Origin: Chloracidobacterium sp. CP2_5A
Lineage (GTDB): Bacteria; Acidobacteriota; Blastocatellia; Chloracidobacteriales; Chloracidobacteriaceae
NCBI GenBank assembly: GCA_002254845.1
Contig: NKPT01000016.1
Coordinates: 1 to 54,157 of the forward strand
Length of the DNA stretch: 54,157 bases
Direction of reading: 5' to 3'
Part shown: in pieces, positions 44,304 through 52,945 of the stretch
Layout of the letters: each line of letters begins with the position of its first letter
Numbering within the stretch: position 1 is the stretch's first letter
Program-made: the position numbers and the translations under genes
The notes under the pieces: model-generated
Seen by the model: only the letters and a program-made list of their open reading frames with translations
Database searches by the model: none
Told to the model about the DNA's origin: nothing

Positions 44304-44492
44304 ATGGCGTCAAGTCCACTAATGCAAGCTATGCCCTGCAAGTCGCTCACGAGCGAGAAGCTATTGCTCAAGAAGCCCTATCACCCGCCAAAGCTGACCG
44401 ATCATGGCACGTTGCTGGAGCTAACGCTAGCTAGTTTCGGTGACGGCAGAGTAGACCGCATCGGGCCTCGCCCAAACCGGGCTTCCCGCTAG
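44304..44492 (+). CDS. Lasso peptide precursor A
   Basis: A 62-residue precursor with GGAG six bases before ATG 44304. The leader contains Y26, P29, L31, G35 and T41, which fit the lasso leader signature YxxPxLxxxGxxxxxT exactly. Thr41 is the conserved penultimate leader residue, so cleavage after Leu42 leaves a core of residues 43-62: ASFGDGRVDRIGPRPNRASR. Ala1 and Asp9 of the core (A43, D51) give a nine-residue macrolactam ring. Arginines fall at core positions 7, 10, 14, 17 and 20, and Arg14 or Arg17 are possible steric plugs. It lies between the cyclase (31 bases) and the kinase (8 bases). Confidence 0.87.
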   Translation: MASSPLMQAMPCKSLTSEKLLLKKPYHPPKLTDHGTLLELTLASFGDGRVDRIGPRPNRASR

Positions 44493-44500
44493 CAATCCGG

Positions 44501-45454
44501 ATGGACCTCTATTATGGGGTGTACGGGTTGCGGCTGGCAGCAACGGTCAGGATTCCCTTCTTGCGAGAGCTGCCGGACACCCTTGGCTTGCCGGACATCG
44601 CGGTTTCTTTTGAGGAAGGAAAGCCGCTGGCAACTGTTCAAGAAGACAAGCCCTGGTACCAAGCCCCTTCCGCGCCGGGAGAGGGGCCGGAGCTGGTCGC
44701 TTACCGCGAGCCGGAAACGCGCCGGGTGCGTTTTCGCTACGCCGGCGGGACAGTCTTTGACTACGATCTGGGCAACGGGCGGCTAACTGCTTGCTGGCTC
44801 TTACCTCAGACGTTTGAAGACGCCTGCACCTACTTGGTGGGCCCCATCCTTGGCTTCGCCCTGCAAATGCGTCACCGCGCCTGCCTGCACGCTAGCGTGG
44901 CGGCGATTGGCGACTCGGCCGTGGCGTTTGTCGGTCCGAACGGGTCCGGCAAATCCACGCTGGCCGCTGCGCTTTTGAGACGGGGCGCGCGGATTGTCAC
45001 GGAAGACGTCGCAGCGATTGAACGGCGGGCTGGTGGCATTTGCGCTCACTATGGCCCGCGCGCGATCCGCCTGTGGTCGCCCTCCGTAACGGCGCTTTAC
45101 GGTTACCCTAACGCCTTGCCACAGATTTCCAAGCACTGGGGAAAGCAGTACCTGACGCTCGATGAGCGGGACAACGAGTGGGAACAAGGGGCTTCGCTGA
45201 GGGCAATCTACCTGCTTGAAGTCAGCGGCTCTAACGCGCCGGTCGCCTGCGAGCCGCTCGCGCCGGCAGCGGCGGTCGGCAAGCTGATGGCGAATATTTA
45301 TCCAGGTTGGCTGCCGATCCCGGAAGCGCGGGTCGCCATACTAGACACGCTGATTGATTTGGTCGCCGCGCTGCCGGTGGCTCGCCTCTCTCTGCCCAGC
45401 AGATTCGCCCGATTAAACGATGTCTGCGACTACTTGCTGGCGCGTCATGCCTAG
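44501..45454 (+). CDS. HPr-kinase-like protein of the lasso cluster
   Basis: A 317-residue protein with one P-loop domain. Walker A is G145-PNGSGKST-T153, preceded by the LHASVAAIGDSAVAFVG strand, and followed by the ARIVTEDVAAIE segment typical of HprK-type kinases. The first 120 residues are a separate beta-rich domain. Relatives in Firmicutes and Proteobacteria lasso clusters (the paeninodin-type kinase) phosphorylate the precursor's terminal serine. Here the core has Ser19 next to last and Ser2. Whether the Mg-binding residues are complete cannot be judged without alignment. It is the last gene of the cluster and ends inside the left arm of an inverted repeat. Confidence 0.83.
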   Translation: MDLYYGVYGLRLAATVRIPFLRELPDTLGLPDIAVSFEEGKPLATVQEDKPWYQAPSAPGEGPELVAYREPETRRVRFRYAGGTVFDYDLGNGRLTACWLLPQTFEDACTYLVGPILGFALQMRHRACLHASVAAIGDSAVAFVGPNGSGKSTLAAALLRRGARIVTEDVAAIERRAGGICAHYGPRAIRLWSPSVTALYGYPNALPQISKHWGKQYLTLDERDNEWEQGASLRAIYLLEVSGSNAPVACEPLAPAAAVGKLMANIYPGWLPIPEARVAILDTLIDLVAALPVARLSLPSRFARLNDVCDYLLARHA

Positions 45455-45584
45455 CCGGCTTTCCAAGCCAGCGGGGCGATAGCGCGAAGCCCGCTCTCGG
45501 CCCTGGCGCGCTTTGGGAGGGACAGCTTCGCGGCGGTCCCCCAGTCGCCGCATCTTCTTAGAAGGCGCTTGGAAAGCGCGCTAG
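45451..45584. repeat. 134-bp interval bounded by 18-bp inverted repeats
   Basis: The arms CTAGCCGGCTTTCCAAGC (45451-45468) and GCTTGGAAAGCGCGCTAG (45567-45584) are complementary at 16 of 18 positions. The CTAG ends supply the stop codon of the lasso kinase gene (45452-45454) and of the convergent protein kinase gene (45581-45583). Between them lie smaller GC-rich hairpins. This may be a bidirectional terminator-like structure or a small inserted repeat (MITE-like). No transposase or clear target duplication is seen. Confidence 0.65.
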
Positions 45585-48547
45585 GGATCGGCGTCCAGCG
45601 CGGCAGGCGTGGCGGGCGTCGCCGCCCGGGTGGGCGCGTCGAGCGCCTCAGTCAACGCCATCGTCGGCGCGTCATCCGGCGACGGCGGCGCGGAAGACGC
45701 GCCGCCGATGGCGCCGGTGGCCGCGGCGTAGGCTCGCAAGGCGGGAATTACGGCTCCTTGAAACTCGCCAACCGTCGCGTATCGCCGTTCCGGCGCGCTC
45801 GCCAGCGCGCGCTTCAAAATCCGCTCCAGCGCCTTGGCTTCGGGCGCCGCCCCCAACGGCAGGCGCGGTTCTTGCCCTCTGGTCGCAATAACGTACTCGC
45901 TGAAGCTTCGGCGCGGAAATGGCGTATCGCCCGTTAGGCATTCGGCCAGCATGGCGGCGAGCGAGAATAAATCGCTGCGGGCGTCGGTTTCGTAGCCAAG
46001 CGATTGCTCAGGAGCCATGTAACCGACCGTGCCCATCACCATGCCGGGTCGCGTAATGCTGTACCCGTCATCCGCGTTCGATTTGGCGAGACCAAAGTCG
46101 AGGACCTTGACAAGGGTTAGCCGCTCGTCGGCGCGGCACACGACGATATTTTCCGGCTTCAAGTCGCGGTGGACGATCCCGGCCGCATGCGCGGACTTGA
46201 TTCCCTCAAAGACCTGATCAAACCAGGCGGCAGCCGTCAAGCCGTCCAAGACGCCCAGCCGGCGCAGCTCGGCGCGTAGCGAGCGCCCATTGACGACCTC
46301 CATCACCAGATAAGCGCCGTCGGCCCCAGTGCGTCCGAAATCATAAATGGCGACAAGGTTGGGATGGCGCAGCGCGGCGGCGACCCGCGCCTCGCGCTCA
46401 AAGCGGCGCAGCGCCGCCGGGTCGCCGAACAGATGCGCCAGGATCACCTTGACGGCGACCGGACGATTAAGCCGCAGGTCATGAGCCAGGTACACCGCGC
46501 CCATGCCGCCTTTGCCGAGCAGCTTGTCAAGCCGATACTTGCCTTCGATGACGCGCTCGACGGGAAGCGCGAGCGTGAGTTCCGCGCGGTCGTCGGCGCA
46601 GAGGTTCGCGTTGGCGTCATAGCAGCGGCCGCAGGCGGGACATTCCTTGACCAGGTTGATGGACTGCTCATCCAAGCGCGCCAGCACCTCGCGCCGCATC
46701 CGCTCCACCCGGTCAACCCGCGCCTTGAGCAGCGCATTGTCGTGGATAATCCCGACTTGCTTGGCCATAGCCTGCAAGATCTGGCGGTCACGCGCGGAGT
46801 AGGGCTCCTCAGACTGCTTTTCGCCCAGCAACATCAACCCAACGAGCCGTCCATCGGCGTCTTTCATCGGTACAATCAATACCGCCTGCGCTTGCTCCAG
46901 AATGGCCACTTCCGCAGCGCTCAATTGAGCCTCCGGTGGCAAGGGCGCTTCCTGCGGACCGGTGGACAGTTGCATGTATTTGGCCAGGGGGGAGCGCTCC
47001 GGCAAGTCCAAGTAACGGCTCGGCTGCGAGTTTTCAATTAGCGTCACTTGACCGACGGAGGAGGAAAGAAAGCTCAGGCGAAAGGTTTTCGGGCGCAGCG
47101 CCGCCGACACTTCCCGCTTCACCAGCTCCGTTAGCTCGTCCAGCGAGATTTGCTGCTGGAGTTGCTCCATGAGGCCGACGAGCAGCCGCTCGCGGTCATA
47201 TTGGTCGCGGAAAAATCGCCGGTCTATCCATTGCTGAAGCGACGCGCGAAAGCGCAAGCCGAGCGCTCCGGCAATCCCCAGCGCAATCGAAAGCGGGTTT
47301 TCCAGAAAGAGCTCCCGAATGGTGAGCTCGGTGTTGAGCAGCGCCCTGAGCGCCAGCCAGGCTAGCGGCGCGGCCACCAGGATGGTCAGCGCCCGCTGGG
47401 CCAGCGCGTACTGCACCCCGCGCCGAATAATCACCCGCGCGTCAAAGAGGCGATGCCGGATGATGGCGTAGCCCAGCGTGACCGGCATGGCGACCGGGGC
47501 GATTTCCGAGGCGAACGTCAGCCCCCGGTAAGCCGCGCTCGTCGCCAGCGCGCTCCGGTAAGCGTCAAAGACAATCTCGACCCCTACCAGCGACGCAAAC
47601 GGAATAACCCCCGCCAGCGCGCCATAGACAGCCCACGCCACCCGGCGACGCTTCCCAGGCTCGGTCAGGCGGCGGTAGTTGCGCGTGAGGACGACAACAA
47701 TGCCGACAAAGCCCGCCAGCATGTAGATCAGCGTCGCAGAGTCAAGCGCGTGAAACGCCCAGTTCGCTCGCGCGAAGCGCTTGATGGCGAGTTCCTTGCC
47801 TTGCAGCGTCGCCCAGTCGAGCCAGCGATAGCCAAGAGCGAGCGCCGCGCCTGCCACGTAAAGGGCCAGCGTTACGCCGCGCCACAATGGCGACAGCGGC
47901 GCGCCGCTCGGAAAGCGGGCGTAAAAATGAAAGCCTATCGCCAGAAAGATTGGGTAGGAGGAGGCAACGCTGTAAAAAGCCGCCAGCCCATGAGGTGAAA
48001 AATAGACCGCTGCCGGTTCCAGCATCCGAAAGTACGGGATGGCGGCAGTCGCCAATGCCGCCAGCGCGCCCAATCGCGCCAGCGTGTCTTCCGGGCGCAA
48101 AAAGGCTAGAAAAAGCGCCAGCCCGGCAAACGAGAGACTCACCAAGCCATAGGAAAGCGACTGCCATAGCTTGTCCCACGTCCAGCGGCGCGCCGCCGTC
48201 AGCGCGACTTCCTCGATCGCGCCGTTTCGGGCGAGGCGCAGCGTGTAGGGCTGTTCCGTTGGGACGTCGCGCAGATGCAGCCACATCACGCGCCCGCGCG
48301 CGCCGTCGTCCAGTCGGTCATCGCCGTTGATCGCTAAGATAAGACTTCCGTCCAGCGGACGAAGCGCCTCCCGCTCAGCCACCAGAACATACCCTTTCGC
48401 GCCAACCTTAGGCCGCCATCCGAAGTCTTTTTCAAAGCCGCCGTAGCGCGCCAGCATCGCCGCCCCGAACGCAAGGTAAAACGCCGCCACGATTGCCATG
48501 GCGGTCGCAACCAGCAGAAATGGATGGCGGCTCTTCGGCGGCGTCAC
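45581..48547 (-). CDS. Multidomain membrane Ser/Thr protein kinase
   Basis: A 988-residue sensor kinase starting at GTG 48547. Order: an N-terminal helix (about 10-35), a PDZ-like exterior segment (about 45-115), seven or eight membrane helices (about 125-430), a GAF-like sensor domain (about 455-605), a four-cysteine zinc ribbon (CPACGRCYDANANLC, about 632-648), then a Hanks-type kinase (about 670-930) with GKGGMGAVYLA, HRDLKPENIV near 790, DFGLAKSN near 817 and MAPEQ. The catalytic and metal residues are intact, so it should be active. The last 50 residues are disordered. The membrane part resembles that of bacterial 7TM histidine kinases. The cobQ stop is 18 bases upstream. Confidence 0.88.
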   Translation of the reverse strand: MTPPKSRHPFLLVATAMAIVAAFYLAFGAAMLARYGGFEKDFGWRPKVGAKGYVLVAEREALRPLDGSLILAINGDDRLDDGARGRVMWLHLRDVPTEQPYTLRLARNGAIEEVALTAARRWTWDKLWQSLSYGLVSLSFAGLALFLAFLRPEDTLARLGALAALATAAIPYFRMLEPAAVYFSPHGLAAFYSVASSYPIFLAIGFHFYARFPSGAPLSPLWRGVTLALYVAGAALALGYRWLDWATLQGKELAIKRFARANWAFHALDSATLIYMLAGFVGIVVVLTRNYRRLTEPGKRRRVAWAVYGALAGVIPFASLVGVEIVFDAYRSALATSAAYRGLTFASEIAPVAMPVTLGYAIIRHRLFDARVIIRRGVQYALAQRALTILVAAPLAWLALRALLNTELTIRELFLENPLSIALGIAGALGLRFRASLQQWIDRRFFRDQYDRERLLVGLMEQLQQQISLDELTELVKREVSAALRPKTFRLSFLSSSVGQVTLIENSQPSRYLDLPERSPLAKYMQLSTGPQEAPLPPEAQLSAAEVAILEQAQAVLIVPMKDADGRLVGLMLLGEKQSEEPYSARDRQILQAMAKQVGIIHDNALLKARVDRVERMRREVLARLDEQSINLVKECPACGRCYDANANLCADDRAELTLALPVERVIEGKYRLDKLLGKGGMGAVYLAHDLRLNRPVAVKVILAHLFGDPAALRRFEREARVAAALRHPNLVAIYDFGRTGADGAYLVMEVVNGRSLRAELRRLGVLDGLTAAAWFDQVFEGIKSAHAAGIVHRDLKPENIVVCRADERLTLVKVLDFGLAKSNADDGYSITRPGMVMGTVGYMAPEQSLGYETDARSDLFSLAAMLAECLTGDTPFPRRSFSEYVIATRGQEPRLPLGAAPEAKALERILKRALASAPERRYATVGEFQGAVIPALRAYAAATGAIGGASSAPPSPDDAPTMALTEALDAPTRAATPATPAALDADP

Positions 48548-48565
48548 GACCCGTTAGAACTCCCT

Positions 48566-50104
48566 TTAGAACCCCATCCAGCGTTGGATGGCAGCGATAT
48601 CGAGCGCTTGCCGGCAGGCGTCCGCCAGGCGGTCAAGGCGACGGCGGCGCTCCGCTCGGTAGGGCTGAACGCTGGTCACCGGAGACAAATTACGCGCCGC
48701 GCGGGCCGCCGCGATGAATGCGCCGCGAAAATCGTCGTCGTCAAACAAGCCGTGCAAGTAGGTTCCAATCGTCAGTCCATCCGCCGACGCCGCGCCGTCA
48801 AGCAGCGTCTCGCCGGACGCCCGCTCAAGACTGAAGAGGGCCGCCGCGCCAGGCGCGTAAGCCGTTTCGCCCAAGTGAATTTCGTAGCCTTCGACCCGCG
48901 CGCCCGAGACCGGAACGCCGAAAAGGGTTGGACATCGCAGCCATCCGACTGCCGGCGTCGTGGTTTTCTCGCGCTGCAGCGTCGTGACGATGGGCAAAAA
49001 GCCAAGACCATCCGCCGCGCCGTCGCCTTCCGCGTCGCAGGGGTCCTCTATCCGCCGCCCAAGCATCTGCATTCCGCCGCAGACGCCAACCAGCGGCTTG
49101 CGCCGCGCATGCGCCCGCAGCGCCTCGACAAAGCCCCGCTCGCGCAAAAAGCGCAGGTCGCGAACTGTCTGCTTTGTGCCCGGCAGGATGACCACGTCGG
49201 CGGCGGCGATGTCTTCCGGACGATCGAGAAAAGCCAAGGCAACCGACGGCTCGGCGGAAAGCGCGTCAAAATCGGTGAAATTCGACATAAACGGCAACGC
49301 CACAACCCCGATGCGCAGCGGGCGGTCGCGTCCATCGCCAAGCTCGCGCCAGAGGCGGGCCGCGCTTCGCCGGTCTTCGAGCGCCACGCTGTCTTCTTCA
49401 TCAAGGCCGAGATTTGGCAGATAGGGCACAATGCCAATGCACGGCCGCCCAGTATGCGCTTCCAGCAGGGACAGGCCCGGATCGAGCAAGGCGCGGTCGC
49501 CGCGAAATTTGTTAATGACTGTGCCGCGAATGCGCGCCCGGTCCGCTTCGTCCAGCAGAGCGAGCGTGCCGACCAGCGCGGCGAAAACGCCCCCTCGGTC
49601 AATGTCGCCAATGAGCAGACAAGCGGCGTCGGACGCATGCGCCATGCGCATATTCACGATGTCGCGGTCGCGCAGGTTGATTTCAGCCGGCGAGCCAGCC
49701 CCTTCCAGCACCACGACATCATACTGCGCGGCTAGGCGCTGGTAGCTCTCCAACGCGCGAGGGAATAGCTCCCGCGTCCGAAAGTCAAAGTAATCGCGCG
49801 CCGTCAGGTTGCGCCAGACCTTGCCTTGCACGACGTACTGCGCCGCTTGGTCGGACGACGGCTTGATGAGAATCGGGTTCATGTCGGTTGTCGGCGCAAG
49901 GCCACAGGCTTCGGCTTGCAGCGCCTGGGCGCGTCCAATTTCGCCGCCGTCAGGCGTCGCTGCCGAGTTAAGCGCCATGTTTTGCGCCTTGAAAGGGGCG
50001 ACGCGATAGCCGTCTTGCCTGAAAATCCGGCACAATGCGGCCGTTAGCAGCGATTTTCCGACGTGGGACGCCGTGCCGAGCGCCATCAACGCGCGAGCCG
50101 ACAT
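48566..50104 (-). CDS. cobQ: Cobyric acid synthase
   Basis: A 512-residue glutamine amidotransferase that amidates adenosylcobyrinate a,c-diamide at four positions in cobalamin synthesis or salvage. The N-terminal dethiobiotin-synthetase-like ATPase has GTASHVGKSLLTAALCR and PFKAQNMALNSAATPDGGEIGRAQALQAEA. The C-terminal amidotransferase domain has the nucleophile in GVCGGMQMLG and the histidine in GTYLHGLFDD. ATG 50104 has GAGG nine bases upstream. ATG 50119 is an alternative. It precedes the kinase gene by 18 bases and is divergent from ftsH. No other cob gene is present. Confidence 0.95.
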   Translation of the reverse strand: MSARALMALGTASHVGKSLLTAALCRIFRQDGYRVAPFKAQNMALNSAATPDGGEIGRAQALQAEACGLAPTTDMNPILIKPSSDQAAQYVVQGKVWRNLTARDYFDFRTRELFPRALESYQRLAAQYDVVVLEGAGSPAEINLRDRDIVNMRMAHASDAACLLIGDIDRGGVFAALVGTLALLDEADRARIRGTVINKFRGDRALLDPGLSLLEAHTGRPCIGIVPYLPNLGLDEEDSVALEDRRSAARLWRELGDGRDRPLRIGVVALPFMSNFTDFDALSAEPSVALAFLDRPEDIAAADVVILPGTKQTVRDLRFLRERGFVEALRAHARRKPLVGVCGGMQMLGRRIEDPCDAEGDGAADGLGFLPIVTTLQREKTTTPAVGWLRCPTLFGVPVSGARVEGYEIHLGETAYAPGAAALFSLERASGETLLDGAASADGLTIGTYLHGLFDDDDFRGAFIAAARAARNLSPVTSVQPYRAERRRRLDRLADACRQALDIAAIQRWMGF

Positions 50105-50153
50105 GCCTCGCAACCTCATTTCAGCCCAGATTAAGCCTTTAGAGAGTAAGCCT

Positions 50154-51998
50154 ATGAAGAAACAAGCCCGCTGGAACTTATCCTACTGGATGCTCGCCAT
50201 TGCGCTGTTCTTGCTCATACAAGTCTGGTGGCAGACGCGCAGCGTCGAGTCCGTTCCTTACAGCGAATTCGAGCAGGCCCTCAGGGACGGGCGCATCGCC
50301 GAAGTCTTCATTGGCGATAAGACCATCACCGGGCGGCTCAAGCAACCCGACGGCGTCAAGCGGTCCTTGGTAGCGACGAGGGTTGAGCCGGACTTGGCGC
50401 AACGCTTGTCAGAGTTCGACGTGCCTTACAGCCGGGTGATTGAAAACACGTTCCTCACCGACGCGCTCTCGTGGATCATCCCGCCGCTTGTGTTCTTCGG
50501 GATTTGGTTCTTTCTGTTCCGGCGCTTTGCCGAGCGACAGGGGATGGGCGGGTTTATGACGGTCGGCAAGAGCCGGGCTAAAGTTTATGTCGAGCGCAAC
50601 ACGGGCGTGACGCTTGAGGACGTCGCCGGGGTGGACGAAGCCAAGGAGGAGCTCCGCGAGGTCGTGGATTTTCTCAAGAACCCAAGGGAATACGGCCGAC
50701 TCGGCGCCCGCATTCCAAAGGGGGTTTTGCTGGTTGGGCCGCCTGGCACAGGCAAGACCCTGCTGGCCAAGGCGGTCGCCGGCGAGGCGGGCTCGCCGTT
50801 TTTCTCGATTTCCGGCTCGGACTTCATAGAGATGTTTGTCGGCGTTGGCGCAGCCCGGGTGCGCGATCTCTTTGAGCAAGCCCGCGAGCGCGCCCCGGCA
50901 ATTATTTTCATTGACGAGCTGGATGCGCTCGGCCGCGCGCGCGGCGCCTTGGGGTCGATTGGCGGTCACGACGAGCGCGAGCAGACGCTCAATCAGCTCC
51001 TCGTGGAAATGGACGGATTCGACAGCTCAGCCGGGATCATCATTCTCGCGGCCACCAACCGACCCGAAATTCTCGACCCGGCGCTTTTGCGCGCCGGGCG
51101 GTTTGATCGCCAAGTGCTGGTCGATCGCCCGGACAAGGCGGGCCGCGTCGCCATCCTGCGCGTGCATGCCAAGAAAATCAGGCTCGACCCTGAAGTCGAT
51201 CTAGAGAAGATCGCGGGCCTGACGACCGGCTTTTCCGGAGCTGACCTAGCCAACCTCGTCAACGAAGCGGCGCTTTCCGCGACGCGCCGCAAGGGCGAAA
51301 CCGTGACCTCGAGCGACTTTACGGCCGCTATCGAGCGCATTATCGCCGGTCTGGAAAAGCGAAACCGCGTTTTGAACGAGCGCGAGCGCGAGACGGTCGC
51401 CTACCACGAAATGGGGCATGCGCTGGTAGCGCTGGCGCTTCCGGGAATGGATCCGGTTCACAAGGTTTCCATCATCCCGCGCGGTATTGGCGCGCTGGGC
51501 TACACCATTCAGCGTCCGACCGAGGACCGCTACTTGATGACACGCGCCGAGCTTGAAAGCAAAATCTGCGTTTTGCTTGGCGGTCGCGCGGCGGAAAAGC
51601 TCGCCTTCGGCGAACTCTCGACGGGCGCAGCCGATGACTTGGCCAAGGCGACCGACATTGCGCGCGACATGGTCACGCGCTTCGGCATGGATGAAGAGCT
51701 GGGCTTCATTGCCTATGAGCCCCAGCGCCCGCGCTTTCTTGACGCGGCGCTGCCGGCTTCCGGAGGCTGCCAGATGAGCGAGTTCACCCAGCGCCGCATT
51801 GACGAGTCCATTCGCGCTATCGTGATGACTTGCTTCGAGCGGGCGATGACGATTCTCGAAGCCAACCGCCCTATTTTAGAGGCTGCAACCCGCGAGCTTC
51901 TTCTCAAGGAAACCCTGGATGAGACGGCAATTGTCGCGTTGACGCGCCAATTGACGCGCTATCGCGACCTAAGCCCATCGCTCATTCAAAAAGCCTAG
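50154..51998 (+). CDS. ftsH: ATP-dependent zinc metalloprotease FtsH
   Basis: A 614-residue membrane AAA+ protease. Two membrane helices (about 8-27 and 105-125) flank a periplasmic domain ([11 protein letters not shown]...). The AAA+ module has Walker A GPPGTGKT (195-202), Walker [13 protein letters not shown] and the second region of homology [20 protein letters not shown]. The peptidase has the zinc motif H418-E419-M-G-H422, slightly unusual because Ala is common at the third position. It degrades misfolded membrane proteins and short-lived regulators. ATG 50154 fits the family start. The 128 bases after it contain a CGCGGC-GAA-GCCGCG hairpin near 52045. Confidence 0.95.
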   Translation: MKKQARWNLSYWMLAIALFLLIQVWWQTRSVESVPYSEFEQALRDGRIAEVFIGDKTITGRLKQPDGVKRSLVATRVEPDLAQRLSEFDVPYSRVIENTFLTDALSWIIPPLVFFGIWFFLFRRFAERQGMGGFMTVGKSRAKVYVERNTGVTLEDVAGVDEAKEELREVVDFLKNPREYGRLGARIPKGVLLVGPPGTGKTLLAKAVAGEAGSPFFSISGSDFIEMFVGVGAARVRDLFEQARERAPAIIFIDELDALGRARGALGSIGGHDEREQTLNQLLVEMDGFDSSAGIIILAATNRPEILDPALLRAGRFDRQVLVDRPDKAGRVAILRVHAKKIRLDPEVDLEKIAGLTTGFSGADLANLVNEAALSATRRKGETVTSSDFTAAIERIIAGLEKRNRVLNERERETVAYHEMGHALVALALPGMDPVHKVSIIPRGIGALGYTIQRPTEDRYLMTRAELESKICVLLGGRAAEKLAFGELSTGAADDLAKATDIARDMVTRFGMDEELGFIAYEPQRPRFLDAALPASGGCQMSEFTQRRIDESIRAIVMTCFERAMTILEANRPILEAATRELLLKETLDETAIVALTRQLTRYRDLSPSLIQKA

Positions 51999-52126
51999 GC
52001 TACCAGCTTGCCAGCTATGTCGCCTTACCCCCCCTTTCGGCCTCGCGGCGAAGCCGCGGAAAAAGCGTCAAGGGGGCGAGCTTCGACGCGGCGCGGCAGG
52101 AAGCCCCGCCGACAAGGAAGGGGCCT

Positions 52127-52933
52127 CTAGCCTTGGCAGCGGGCTGCCCTCGACCCGCTGCGGTGGAAGACAAAGGCCATCCACCCGGCGCGCGAACGGA
52201 ATGCCTCCGCCTCAACGCCAAACACATCGCCCAACAGGCGCTCGCTCAACGCTTCGGACGGGCTGCCCTGCGCCACGCATTGCCCCGACTGCATCACCGC
52301 GACTTGGTCGGCGTAGCGAGCGGCCGCGTTCAGGTCATGCAATGCCATGACGATGGTCTTGCCCTCATTCGCCAGCGCTCGGCATAGCTCGTAGGCTTCA
52401 AGCGCATGCGCGACATCAAGGCTTGCCGTCGGCTCGTCCAGCACAATTGCCAGCGCCTCGGTCGCCAGGCTCCGCGCAATCAGAACGCGCTGCCGCTCGC
52501 CGCCCGAAAGCTCCGTAACAAGCCGTCTCTGCAGATGAAAAACATCAGCGCGCGCCATTGCCTGCTCAATCACGGCGCGGTCATGAGCGCCCTCCGGCTG
52601 GAAGCGGCCCAGATGCGCATGCCGCCCCATCGCCACGATTTCGCGGACGGTAAAGGCAAAGTCCAGATGCGTATCCTGCGGCACGACCGCGACGCGACGC
52701 GCCACCTCGCGGCGGGACCAGCGCCGCAAGTCGCGTCCTTCCAGCCGCGCCGCGCCGCGCGTGGGCGCCAGCAAACCCGCCAGCAACCGCAGAACGGTCG
52801 TCTTGCCGGAGCCGTTCGGACCAACCAGCGCGAGAAAGCGCCCCGGCGCGGGCGACAGCGAAACATCCCGCGCAATGGCCTTGCCGCCAATCTCAAGCCA
52901 CGCCTTGTCAAGCTCCAAAAGAGCCATACGCAT
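52127..52933 (-). CDS. ABC importer ATPase, BtuD/FecE type
   Basis: A 268-residue nucleotide-binding protein of a metal-chelate importer. Walker A GPNGSGKTT (about 38-46), Q-loop VVPQDTH, signature LSGGERQRVLIARSLA, Walker B AIVLDEPTASLD and the H-loop histidine in MALHDLNAA are all present. It starts 12 bases after the permease gene. The nearby cobQ makes cobalamin a plausible cargo, but heme or iron-siderophore complexes are equally possible for this family. Confidence 0.9.
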   Translation of the reverse strand: MRMALLELDKAWLEIGGKAIARDVSLSPAPGRFLALVGPNGSGKTTVLRLLAGLLAPTRGAARLEGRDLRRWSRREVARRVAVVPQDTHLDFAFTVREIVAMGRHAHLGRFQPEGAHDRAVIEQAMARADVFHLQRRLVTELSGGERQRVLIARSLATEALAIVLDEPTASLDVAHALEAYELCRALANEGKTIVMALHDLNAAARYADQVAVMQSGQCVAQGSPSEALSERLLGDVFGVEAEAFRSRAGWMAFVFHRSGSRAARCQG

Positions 52934-52945
52934 TTGTCGCCTAGC

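Noticed and set aside
48524-49735. Plus-strand ORF of 403 residues opposite cobQ
   Set aside because: Shadow frame of cobQ with Arg/Ala-rich composition and no domain.
52015-52126. Cobalamin riboswitch near cobQ or the importer
   Set aside because: No B12-box-like sequence recognised. The importer's leader would be beyond the right edge.
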